From Nitrospira sp. (GTDB lineage: Bacteria > Nitrospirota > Nitrospiria > Nitrospirales > Nitrospiraceae), in assembly GCA_020216985.1 (NCBI GenBank), contig JAIWOH010000007.1:1-10000 (forward strand): a DNA stretch of 10,000 bases. Reading direction: 5' to 3'. A model generated the notes under the pieces. That model was not told the DNA's origin. It ran no database searches and saw nothing but the letters and a program-made list of their open reading frames with translations. Positions within the stretch are counted from its first letter, which is position 1. Every line of letters starts with the position of its first letter. The translations under genes were made by a program, and so were the position numbers. Shown piece after piece: positions 1-6,632 of this stretch.

Positions 1-20
1 CCTCTCTCTGCAGATTCGGT

Positions 21-380
21 CTATTCTTTCCGCAACATCCCATGATTCTCACCTCTCTGCTCTTCATGTATAGGCTCTTCATGATAGAAGGCCGGAGCAA
101 TATGGCCCCGGCCGGTCATTCGCTCTAAAAGAATGGCTCCTCCTGAAAAGGAGAGCCACAGCAACACTTGTTCTTTCCATTCTTCGCCGATCAACCAAGC
201 TATTGGCATTGCAACCCAGAGACTTAGGCAATAGAAACAATCCAGCAGCTCTGCAAGAAATCCCTCACCTGCCCACCGCCGAAGCCGAGCCAGTAACTGC
301 CACGGCCCGTCTTCAGCGGAGAGTAGATGGGTTAACCGCCAGACAGCAAGCACTCCGATAATCAGCCAATAGAAACGCAT
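21..380 (-). CDS. DUF1360-type small membrane protein
   Basis: This 119-aa protein of unknown function resembles the DUF1360 family, recognised by eye from WRLTHLLSAEDGPW near residues 14-27 followed by CFYCLSLWVA at 48-57. Members occur in spore-formers and other bacteria and have no established biochemical role. Hydrophobic stretches at about residues 3-20, 52-64 and 71-88 suggest two or three membrane segments. The CxxC pair (C48, C51) sits at the membrane edge. The hydrophilic tail (about 90-119) is rich in His and Glu, for example H93, H100, H105 and H113, and could bind metal or stay cytoplasmic; this is inference. The reading frame is open up to 473, but I chose the ATG at 380. It follows the TGA of the preceding gene by one base (TGAGATG), whereas earlier ATGs would overlap that gene by up to 92 bases and encode an atypical N-terminus. 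Translation is probably coupled to that gene. Confidence 0.8.
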   Translation of the reverse strand: MRFYWLIIGVLAVWRLTHLLSAEDGPWQLLARLRRWAGEGFLAELLDCFYCLSLWVAMPIAWLIGEEWKEQVLLWLSFSGGAILLERMTGRGHIAPAFYHEEPIHEEQRGENHGMLRKE

Positions 381-381
381 C

Positions 382-2559
382 TCACTGTTGAATGCCCAAA
401 AGATATTGCACCGGACCGAACCCATCTTCGGCTGAGTTATACCCATTGGTCCGGCGCATGGTCGCACTGACATTCACCGAGAAGGTACAAAACGGTTGCC
501 CTGGATCAAGCCAGTTACCACTGGGGGAAGGAACGATGTACGCCGTCACGTAGTCGGCGGCATCGGCTAACGGCTCGTCGGGGGGACGCGTGCCGAACAG
601 TTGCCCGCAGGTGGTGGCGCTTCCAGGCCCATAAACACGCGAGAGCGCACCACTCGATTCACCACTCGGTCCTGTTGTTGCCATGACGGGGAAGTCCCCG
701 CTGTTCCCCTTGCGCACAGTAAGATCGTATCGCCCTAGGAATCCCTGATTCTGGACGGCCTTGAAGCGCACGGTGAGCTTTGCAGGGTTCGGCTCTCCGG
801 AAAGGCTGAACAGCGCGCAGTCGCCTCCCGTCTGCGCCCCCATCTGCACCGACGGCAGATCGAGGTCTGGCACCGTATTGTCGATGTACATCGTGACTGT
901 GTCAGTAGCACCGACGACAAAATTCCCGGCGGCGTCGTACCCCTGTATCTGAAATTGGACCGTTCCCGGGGAAGGAGCGTAGGGTGGAGTTCCGCCTCCT
1001 GTGCTGATAACGGCTTTCAAGAACCAGTCCGATGCGGCCCAGGCCAAATTTTGCTCAATATTGTCATAGGCCTTGGCTGATATCTTCGGCTGTCCGTTCA
1101 CCACCTCGAGCATGCGATCAAATGGCCCGATTTGTTGGGGGACTACAAAACCGATCTTCTGGAGAAACATTCCCTCTTGATAGAATTCCCAGGATCCCCA
1201 GACACCCGTGCTCATGTTTTTACGCCGATGACGAATCGTATATTGTGTTACTGGGGTGCCGCTGCCGATGAAGCAGCCGAAAAGACGCACTTTTCCAAAC
1301 CACGCGGCGCAGCGGGCTTGCGGGACATCCGGAAGCGAGGTGTCTGTGCAGGTGATTCGTCCGTCGCCATCGAAAACCGTATCTGAGATGCCCAGACGAA
1401 TGGCACCCAGAGCCTGGATATTACGGCCTCCCTGGCACCCCGTTCGTGCCGGCTTGGGAAAGCACAGATCAATACGTTTGAATACGGGTACGTTCCAGTA
1501 GGGTGTGCTCTCGAATGCTACACCGCTGGGAGCCATCGCATCCAACAACTTGACGATGAGGTCGGGCATCGATTGCACAACCTCATTCTCCCCTACAGCA
1601 ACATCGAGATTGCTCTCCTCAATGAATTCGGCGATGGGCATTGAGAATCGGAAAATATAGTTACCATTCCGATCCGTCACGGTTTGCCCCAGATCCTCTC
1701 TTGTGCCTGTACCAGTGTACGGCCCTCCGGCAAGTTCGGTGCTAGTGCGGTCGTACTCTTGAAAACTGACGGGAAAACCAGCCAATGTTTCCGTGTTGCA
1801 CAACGGGATCAGCTTGTCGACGATGGAACCGATGCCGATTCGATCTATGACGAAACTAGATTTTTCAACAACCGTCGTGATAGCCGCTGTCCGCAGAGAA
1901 AATGCATGCTCTACTCCCTCTGCTGCTTTTGCTGCTTGTTTCAACCTCCCTCCTTCTTTAGGCAAACTGAGGATCTGTGCACGTTTCGATGGGATCAACT
2001 GATCGTCGCCCAGCGGGATCATCATCGGAACGAACGGCGGAGGGTCCGGTTGAGGGGTCGGTTTGATTCGTACTCGCTCCGGATAGACAGTTTCGATCAC
2101 CTTCCGAATAGCCGGATACTTGAGCGCAGACGCCAGGCTCGCATGGGAATCGATAACCAGCCAGCCGCGCCCGCAGGGGAAGAAGCATCGCCCGCTGTAT
2201 GAGCTCGCATGTCCATAGACAATAAAATCCGTCGCCGTAACGGGAGTCGAGCAGGTCAGAATCAGGTCATTGAAATCCTGATCCGGTCCCGCATCATTAC
2301 TTTCGATGTCGAATTGGTACTCGGAGCCGACAACTGCTGGAAATTTGATCTGCTCCGCCGAATCAATGAAACCGCTGCCGGGATTGTTTTGAATCTGAAT
2401 ACGCCAGTTGGCCCCCGTGACGAAAACGGGTGGCGTTCCAACATCGCCAGCATAGGTACCATTGCCAGAATCTGCCCCGGCTATAATGAATCGCTGGGGG
2501 AAAGCGGCGCTCTTTGATTTTACCCTAACTGTCCATGCTCCTTGCATTGGTATTGCCAT
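382..2559 (-). CDS. Large beta-rich, Ig-like protein of unknown function
   Basis: This 725-aa protein is not one I can name. Residues about 50-105 look like a small beta domain ending in an acidic loop (DAGPDQDFNDLIL, 89-101), similar in style to calcium-binding loops and the D-x-D-(F/Y)-N-D signature of DUF4114-like domains. A proline-rich linker follows at 166-180. TVTDRNGNYIFRF at 293-305 resembles a carboxypeptidase-regulatory or transthyretin-like strand pair. GYDAAGNFVVGATDTVTMYIDN at about 540-561 is typical of bacterial Ig-like repeats. Twelve cysteines (103, 125, 129, 254, 366, 375, 404, 417, 429, 581, 651, 691) suggest a disulfide-stabilised extracytoplasmic or particle-borne protein. 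Yet the N-terminus, MAIPMQGAWTVRVKSKS, has no Sec signal peptide. The start at 2559 is preferred because AGGAGG lies nine bases upstream. An ATG at 2568 directly abuts that site. It is the middle gene of the cluster, 95 bases after its upstream neighbour. Confidence 0.82.
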   Translation of the reverse strand: MAIPMQGAWTVRVKSKSAAFPQRFIIAGADSGNGTYAGDVGTPPVFVTGANWRIQIQNNPGSGFIDSAEQIKFPAVVGSEYQFDIESNDAGPDQDFNDLILTCSTPVTATDFIVYGHASSYSGRCFFPCGRGWLVIDSHASLASALKYPAIRKVIETVYPERVRIKPTPQPDPPPFVPMMIPLGDDQLIPSKRAQILSLPKEGGRLKQAAKAAEGVEHAFSLRTAAITTVVEKSSFVIDRIGIGSIVDKLIPLCNTETLAGFPVSFQEYDRTSTELAGGPYTGTGTREDLGQTVTDRNGNYIFRFSMPIAEFIEESNLDVAVGENEVVQSMPDLIVKLLDAMAPSGVAFESTPYWNVPVFKRIDLCFPKPARTGCQGGRNIQALGAIRLGISDTVFDGDGRITCTDTSLPDVPQARCAAWFGKVRLFGCFIGSGTPVTQYTIRHRRKNMSTGVWGSWEFYQEGMFLQKIGFVVPQQIGPFDRMLEVVNGQPKISAKAYDNIEQNLAWAASDWFLKAVISTGGGTPPYAPSPGTVQFQIQGYDAAGNFVVGATDTVTMYIDNTVPDLDLPSVQMGAQTGGDCALFSLSGEPNPAKLTVRFKAVQNQGFLGRYDLTVRKGNSGDFPVMATTGPSGESSGALSRVYGPGSATTCGQLFGTRPPDEPLADAADYVTAYIVPSPSGNWLDPGQPFCTFSVNVSATMRRTNGYNSAEDGFGPVQYLLGIQQ

Positions 2560-2568
2560 GACTGTCAT

Positions 2569-2574
2569 CCTCCT
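2569..2574 (-). promoter_or_regulatory. Strong Shine-Dalgarno site that decides a start
   Basis: The minus strand reads AGGAGG-ATGACAGTC-ATG. A perfect Shine-Dalgarno sequence directly touches the first ATG (2568) but is correctly spaced, at nine bases, from the second in-frame ATG (2559). Initiation at 2559 is therefore much more likely. The site is unusually strong for a gene inside a cluster, suggesting that this product is made in quantity. Confidence 0.75.
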
Positions 2575-2654
2575 GTGAAAGAGAATAAAAAATCTTTCTC
2601 GATAAAAAATTGCCCCATTGTTTTAGAGGTCTTCTTTCTTAACAGACGCCGCTA

Positions 2655-4013
2655 TCAACCATTCTCCTCCTTCGCTCCTTCAGGGCAACAACGATACTCC
2701 TGCGCCTTGTCGAGCAGCTCGATCTTGCGTTTCAAAAGCTGGTTTTCCAATTCCATTCGTTCCAGCTCGAGCTGCATTTTTCTTTGCAGTTCGGGCTCGC
2801 ACACGTTGCAGACATCCAGACAGCCTTTGACGATCACGCCCGCCGTCGGCAGGGCGGTCTTGCGTTCATACCCAAACTCTTCTTGTGCGCGCTTGGACAC
2901 CGGCCCACCGATTTTTTCGATCAATCCCTCTTCCGCGAGTTGCTTATCGACTTCAGCCAATGCGGCATTTCTCAGCTCTTTGGAGAAAGGGTCCTGCCTG
3001 CCCAATTCAGCAACCGGGGTGGCAGAGGAAGCCGTTGTCAGTGCCAAACGGCCGAGCGTCACGCCGCCTCCCCCTGCCGCTTGCGCATACTGGGCTTCGC
3101 TCTGTAACGCCCGTGACTCTACCTCCAACCGAGTCTTGCTCGTGGCCGGGACCTCCTGATGAATCGTTGAGACCTGCCCAATCGTGCGCAGAGGATTTGC
3201 CGGTACCGGCATGAGCGCCACCGGATCGATCACGCGGCGCTCAATCGACACCAGTTCGAGCTTGATCGTCTCGGTCTTATTGATACGGTAGAAGAGAAAT
3301 GTAATGGCATGACAATGATTCGGGTTGCTGAACTCGCGCGAGGATGACTCGAAGTGCTCTTGCGATTCCCCCTCTCTATGCGTTCGAGAAGAAACCTCGC
3401 CAATAGAAAGCGAATGTGCTTTCCGCGTTGCTTCCACCGATTGGTGATCGGCCATCTCGGCGTGAGCGCGGTGTTCGCGCAGATAGTCACGAGCAGACTG
3501 GGCGTTGTGGCTCCCCCGTGCATTCGTATCGGCGCTGACCGAAAAGAAGCCGAGGCCGCCGCTGGCGTCGCCGTGAAAATCCCATGAACCGCTTGATGAG
3601 GCTCGGTCGCGACCGCGATCCACAACGTTCTCATCCGTCATAAATGTGCGAAGCGCCGACATGCGATATTGCTCTTCCGACATCTGCTCGCTTCGATAGC
3701 TCAGGTTCGTCTCGCTATCGAAACTGAACCGACTGCGTCGGTCCGTAGTCGCCAGCCTGACTTTTTCTCCCGGCAACAGCGTGGTCGTATAAACCAGATC
3801 ACCCAGCGCCAGCGGACCCGCGCAGCGTTTAAAGCGGATATGAAAAATCACTTCAACCCTCACCACTTGCCCGTTCTCTGTCCGCACCTTGGTTGGGAAG
3901 ACCAATCGACGACGCAAATCGATCACGTCGCACACCGGCTCCGTATCCAAATTGGGGCAACATGGAATATCCCCGAACGTTGTCAGTGGACTTGCTTCAT
4001 CTTTACGGGTCAT
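2655..4013 (-). CDS. Conserved-looking soluble protein with Cys cluster and C-terminal coiled coil
   Basis: This 452-aa protein has no function I can assign. The N-terminal part (about 15-130) is well structured, with C18/C19 and C28, a beta-rich stretch at 50-62, the phrase LLPGEKVRLATTDRRSRFSF at 79-98 and a charged helix at 107-130. Residues 137-230 are low complexity, rich in Ser, Gly, His, Arg and Glu. A second ordered block (231-265) begins NPNHCHAITFLFYRINK. After an Ala/Gly-rich linker at 308-335 come helices and a cysteine group C398, C402, C405. Next is a heptad-like coiled coil at about 407-438, then C442-C443 near the end. No signal peptide or membrane segment is visible, so it is probably cytoplasmic or particle-associated. 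The coiled coil suggests oligomerisation and the cysteines suggest metal binding or crosslinks; both are inference. ATG 4013 has GGAGG seven bases upstream, so I prefer it to the in-frame ATG at 4040, which lies ahead of that site. It is the first gene of the cluster. Confidence 0.82.
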   Translation of the reverse strand: MTRKDEASPLTTFGDIPCCPNLDTEPVCDVIDLRRRLVFPTKVRTENGQVVRVEVIFHIRFKRCAGPLALGDLVYTTTLLPGEKVRLATTDRRSRFSFDSETNLSYRSEQMSEEQYRMSALRTFMTDENVVDRGRDRASSSGSWDFHGDASGGLGFFSVSADTNARGSHNAQSARDYLREHRAHAEMADHQSVEATRKAHSLSIGEVSSRTHREGESQEHFESSSREFSNPNHCHAITFLFYRINKTETIKLELVSIERRVIDPVALMPVPANPLRTIGQVSTIHQEVPATSKTRLEVESRALQSEAQYAQAAGGGGVTLGRLALTTASSATPVAELGRQDPFSKELRNAALAEVDKQLAEEGLIEKIGGPVSKRAQEEFGYERKTALPTAGVIVKGCLDVCNVCEPELQRKMQLELERMELENQLLKRKIELLDKAQEYRCCPEGAKEENG

Positions 4014-4055
4014 CGCTGCACCTCCATTCTTAGGTATCAATGCATCCTTGCGCCA

Positions 4056-4075
4056 TCACGAACATCTGTTCGTGA
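4056..4075 (-). promoter_or_regulatory. LexA/SOS-box-like palindromic operator
   Basis: The minus strand reads TCACGAACAGATGTTCGTGA: two 9-base arms that are perfect inverted repeats around two central bases. The core CGAACAGATGTTCG fits the Gram-positive-type LexA (DinR) consensus CGAACRNRYGTTY at 13 consecutive positions. It ends 42 bases before the start codon at 4013, a usual place for an operator. Weak promoter-like hexamers lie on both sides (TTGTGA upstream, TGATAC downstream), but I cannot pick one. The match to the consensus is direct; LexA control is inference, because the LexA specificity of this organism is unknown to me. A different dyad-binding regulator or a hairpin in the 5' leader is also possible. 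Confidence 0.5.
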
Positions 4076-5031
4076 CATGCGGCTTCACAACCTGAACCGG
4101 GTGCCCCCAGGCAGAATTCGGCACCTCCTTCACCCTTTTGTTCACAAGCTGTTCTTCAACTCACAATGAGCCTGATGGACCCAGGCAAAACCATTGCAAC
4201 CCATCACCGCCAAGCAACTTATCATTACGCTCATCCCTCTCTACCGCCTCCTTTCCATGGGATCCTGGCTGGGTAATGGCTCTGCTCAAAAGAGTTACGT
4301 AGAGCCACGCATAGACCATGCCACACCTTACCTGCTGCAGAGTGGTCAGGTTGACAATTCTCTCCCGCTAGCCTCTTGGAACAGAGCTCTCCACCAACTA
4401 CAGTTGTTGCAGGCCTCTCCCAAGTGATAGAGAACAAGTTCGTTTCTGATCATCAGGCGGTTATCACGATGGGCAAGCGAATGATCAGGCGGGATACGAG
4501 ACCCTTTCAGATACAGGTATTATTACGTAATGCGTACTTGTATGCTCATAAGCAGACTGTATCAATATGGATCCTGGTCTGTATCCGAGCTAATTCACCA
4601 CATGTGTCTATTTAGGTGGACAGAATGCGATCGGTGAAGGCTTTTCCCAACACAGAGAAACAGCGCGCCGACTTCACAACTGATACCTTTTTGAATATGG
4701 GTGACGACGCAAGCCTTCTGAAAGAGTTTCGGCGGTCACTTCCTCCACAGAAGTGATCGACATGCTATGCACGGGCCGACCTCCATCTCACCTTTCTGAA
4801 TATCACCTTCCCGGACTGATTCCAGACAGAGAGCAGCCAACTGTTCCATCTTGCTCCAACCTATATTGCATGAAGGGACCACACGAGACGATTGACAAGA
4901 CTCTGCCGAGTCAATGATGGGGGCTCCACGCCGCAAGATCTCTTCCCAAGGCGTGGTTCAGTGATCCATCAAAAAGCAAAAAGGCTCAGCGCAAAACGGC
5001 ACAGCGGAGGAGGGAGAACGGATAATTATGG
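4076..5031. other. Gene-free stretch with scattered small repeats
   Basis: I see no convincing gene in these roughly 950 bases. The open frames are short, lack good ribosome binding sites and resemble nothing I recognise. The stretch holds a GGTGCC/GGCACC inverted repeat (4100-4105 and 4120-4125), the palindrome ATTACGTAAT (4522-4531), a 7-base inverted repeat TCACTTC/GAAGTGA (4736-4742 and 4750-4756) and another, CCACGCC/GGCGTGG (4926-4932 and 4950-4956). Two T-rich runs on the minus strand lie 50-65 bases after the tRNA (about 4971-4982), but no clear hairpin precedes them. The middle (about 4500-4620) seems more AT-rich than its surroundings. It could be decayed accessory DNA together with the leader of the three-gene cluster. 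Confidence 0.5.
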
Positions 5032-5106
5032 TGGAGGCGCCGGGCGGGTTCGAACCGCCGCATCGCAGTTTTGCAGACTGCTCCCTTACCACTTGGGTAC
5101 GGCGCC
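5032..5106 (-). tRNA. tRNA-Cys (anticodon GCA)
   Basis: A complete 75-base cloverleaf reads on the minus strand. The acceptor GGCGCCG (5100-5106) pairs with CGGCGCC (5036-5042). The D stem is CCC/GGG with loop AAGTGGTAA. The anticodon stem GCAGT/ACTGC encloses CTGCAAA, giving anticodon GCA for cysteine. The T arm is GGCGG-TTCGAAC-CCGCC. The discriminator is U, as expected for cysteine tRNAs, and CCA is encoded in the DNA (5032-5034). All stems are fully paired, so the gene looks functional. It has its own promoter and lies between the glycosyltransferase gene and the gene-free stretch. Confidence 0.97.
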
Positions 5107-5119
5107 CTGAAGAGGCGGC

Positions 5120-5149
5120 ATTATAATCGGTTCTTTTTCATGAACACAA
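5120..5149 (-). promoter_or_regulatory. Promoter of the tRNA-Cys gene
   Basis: On the minus strand a perfect -10 box TATAAT (5120-5125) lies 13 bases before the mature 5' end of the tRNA. A partial -35 box TTGTGT (5144-5149) lies 18 bases further upstream. Transcription would start only a few bases before the tRNA. The -35 box overlaps the last base of the inverted repeat that follows the glycosyltransferase gene. Confidence 0.7.
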
Positions 5150-5179
5150 CTCACGTGTCGCAGCGCACCCATCGTGAGT
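5149..5179 (-). terminator. Inverted repeat after the glycosyltransferase gene, possible terminator
   Basis: ACTCACG (5149-5155) and CGTGAGT (5173-5179) form a 7-base-pair stem with a 17-base loop; TG/CA could add two pairs past a bulge. It begins inside the stop codon of the glycosyltransferase gene and ends in the tRNA promoter, so it could fold at the end of the upstream transcript. No U tract follows on the minus strand, so it is not a classic intrinsic terminator. It may act as a 3' stabiliser, or upstream transcription may run into the tRNA. Confidence 0.35.
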
Positions 5180-6510
5180 CAGTTCTGTCCGACCACGCTC
5201 GAGGGCTGCGAGAATCGATCTTCGAGAGAAGGTTGACGGGTCTTCGGGAAGGGATGGCTTCTCAACAGCAGTCCGAACAAAATGAACATGGCAATTCCGA
5301 GATGATGATAACTTTTCAGCATTTCCCATTTCGCGGAGCCTACAACTTCATAATTCAGGACGACCGTCAGCACAACATAGAGTCCCAGCATGACATAGCC
5401 GACTCGACTCAATCGGCCGTTTACTCGCACCGCGGCCGCCACCACGATGCAAGCCGCTGGAATCATCCACACCAAGTGCTGGTCCCACGTAATGGGAGAC
5501 AAGAACAGGGCCAACATCAAGGTGCCGGCGCAATCCTTCGCCCATGTGGGATCACCGGGTCCATCGAACGACCGCTTGCTGGTCCACGCGAAAAAAGCGA
5601 GCAGGCCGAGCGTAACAGCACCGACGATCGCGTTGGCAACTGGAGAAGGAAGATCCAAGACCGGCCTGTACTCGGGATCAACTTGGCGAAGCCGATGAGC
5701 CTTCGGATAGGCGACGAGGTAGCGCAGCATCGTGTGTCGCAAGGAAAGATTGGCCTTTTGCAGCTCGTTTTCTTGTCGTCCCTCTACTTGACGGTCAAGC
5801 ACGGACAACAGCGCATTATTTGTCCATTCAACATGGTGATCCCACCAACTTGCCGTCCCCATGTACGGAAGAGACAACAGAATCCAAAAGAAAACGGCCA
5901 GGACGGTGTAGGTCGCCACGCGCCACTGTCGTTTCCATGCGAACAAGAGCACGAAGAGAGCGGGAGTGATCTTGAGTACGATGCCGAGCCCGACTAACGC
6001 CGCGCCAAACCGTTCCTTCCTCGCCCATATTGCATAAAGCCCGCCGGTTAAAATGCCCAGCAAGATAAGGTGCGGTCCTCCGTCATCCAGATCGTTCAGG
6101 ATGAACTGCAGGGTGAGCACACCGGCCCCCACTCCCAGCCACAAGCGGTTTGAGTGCTTCCGGATCGTCTCTCCCGCTAACATCCGTTGGAACAACATGA
6201 TCGTCATGACCAAACAGCCGACAGCAACCGCGTAGCGCAGAACCAAGCTCAAATTTCGTTCAAAAAACAGCAGAGGGGCGAAATAGATGCCGGTGGTCGG
6301 CAAATACATGTAACAGTAGTCATTGGCATAGAGATACTCTCCCGAGAGAAAGCGCCTGCCGATCTCGCGATGGATGTCGATATCGCGAAAGTGAAAGGAT
6401 CGTCCGAAGGAGATAATGTACCCGTGCACCCCTGCAGCAATGGCGAGGACAAGCGCGACCAGTCTTCTCACAAGAGGGGATGCCATGAACGCTCGGACCC
6501 AAAGACTCAT
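5179..6510 (-). CDS. GT87/DUF2029-type polyprenyl-phosphate-sugar-dependent glycosyltransferase
   Basis: This 443-aa protein has about ten hydrophobic membrane segments, the first at about residues 15-35. It resembles the GT87 (DUF2029) GT-C glycosyltransferases, such as the mycobacterial mannosyltransferase PimE, which move a sugar from polyprenyl phosphate onto a lipid or glycan on the outer face of the membrane. Supporting features are FRDIDIHREIGRRFLSGEYL (41-60) in the first external loop, with acidic D43 and D45 as catalytic candidates, then YMYLPTTGIYFAPL (67-80), LKITPALFVLLFAWKRQWR (179-197) and LSPITWDQHLVWMIP (337-351). The donor and acceptor cannot be read from sequence. The start is uncertain: neither ATG 6510 nor the in-frame ATG at 6486 has a good ribosome binding site, and I keep the longer version. 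It lies 122 bases after ispG and may be cotranscribed with it. Confidence 0.82.
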   Translation of the reverse strand: MSLWVRAFMASPLVRRLVALVLAIAAGVHGYIISFGRSFHFRDIDIHREIGRRFLSGEYLYANDYCYMYLPTTGIYFAPLLFFERNLSLVLRYAVAVGCLVMTIMLFQRMLAGETIRKHSNRLWLGVGAGVLTLQFILNDLDDGGPHLILLGILTGGLYAIWARKERFGAALVGLGIVLKITPALFVLLFAWKRQWRVATYTVLAVFFWILLSLPYMGTASWWDHHVEWTNNALLSVLDRQVEGRQENELQKANLSLRHTMLRYLVAYPKAHRLRQVDPEYRPVLDLPSPVANAIVGAVTLGLLAFFAWTSKRSFDGPGDPTWAKDCAGTLMLALFLSPITWDQHLVWMIPAACIVVAAAVRVNGRLSRVGYVMLGLYVVLTVVLNYEVVGSAKWEMLKSYHHLGIAMFILFGLLLRSHPFPKTRQPSLEDRFSQPSSVVGQN

Positions 6511-6632
6511 GGCAGGACGATCGCTGCAGTAAGAAGGTAGGGTTGCATCTTTTACGAAACGTTATCGGTCATGTGCGAAGGGAGAGCTGAAGGCCGGCAC
6601 CTCGGGAGGCAACGTTCTTTTCGACGACACGC
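6511..6632 (-). other. Spacer between ispG and the glycosyltransferase gene
   Basis: These 122 bases contain no clear terminator or promoter. AACGTT occurs twice (about 6555-6560 and 6612-6617). A 13-codon frame, read MQPYLLTAAIVLP, ends with its TGA overlapping the ATG at 6510. It has no convincing ribosome binding site, so I do not call it a gene, but such an overlap could couple translation of a downstream gene that lacks its own Shine-Dalgarno site. Confidence 0.35.

Noticed and set aside
1684..2202. 172-residue plus-strand open frame
   Set aside because: It is antisense to the Ig-like protein gene, has no ribosome binding site I can see and has shadow-like composition.
2581..2600. Weak hairpin with T-rich runs between the first two cluster genes
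   Set aside because: The stem is only about five A/T-rich pairs (GAGAA/TTCTC) and would not make a convincing terminator.
2565..2618. 17-residue leader-like frame (MGQFFIEKDFLFSFTGG) ending in an ATGA overlap with the upstream ATG of the Ig-like gene
   Set aside because: It has no good ribosome binding site and the A/T-rich spacer easily yields such frames. It could matter only if initiation occurs at 2568, which touches the Shine-Dalgarno site.
4736..4936. Small minus-strand frame in the gene-free stretch (TTG start at 4936; internal ATG at 4849 with GGAG four bases upstream)
   Set aside because: The product (up to 66 residues, or 37 from the ATG) resembles nothing I know and the ribosome binding site is poorly spaced; it may be a chance frame or a remnant.
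4926..4956. CCACGCC/GGCGTGG inverted repeat downstream of the tRNA as a terminator
   Set aside because: The loop is 17 bases and no U tract follows on the minus strand, so it is recorded only as a repeat.
5071..5997. 308-residue open frame on the plus strand opposite the glycosyltransferase gene
   Set aside because: It starts inside the tRNA-Cys gene and runs antisense to a protein with clear membrane segments and family motifs.
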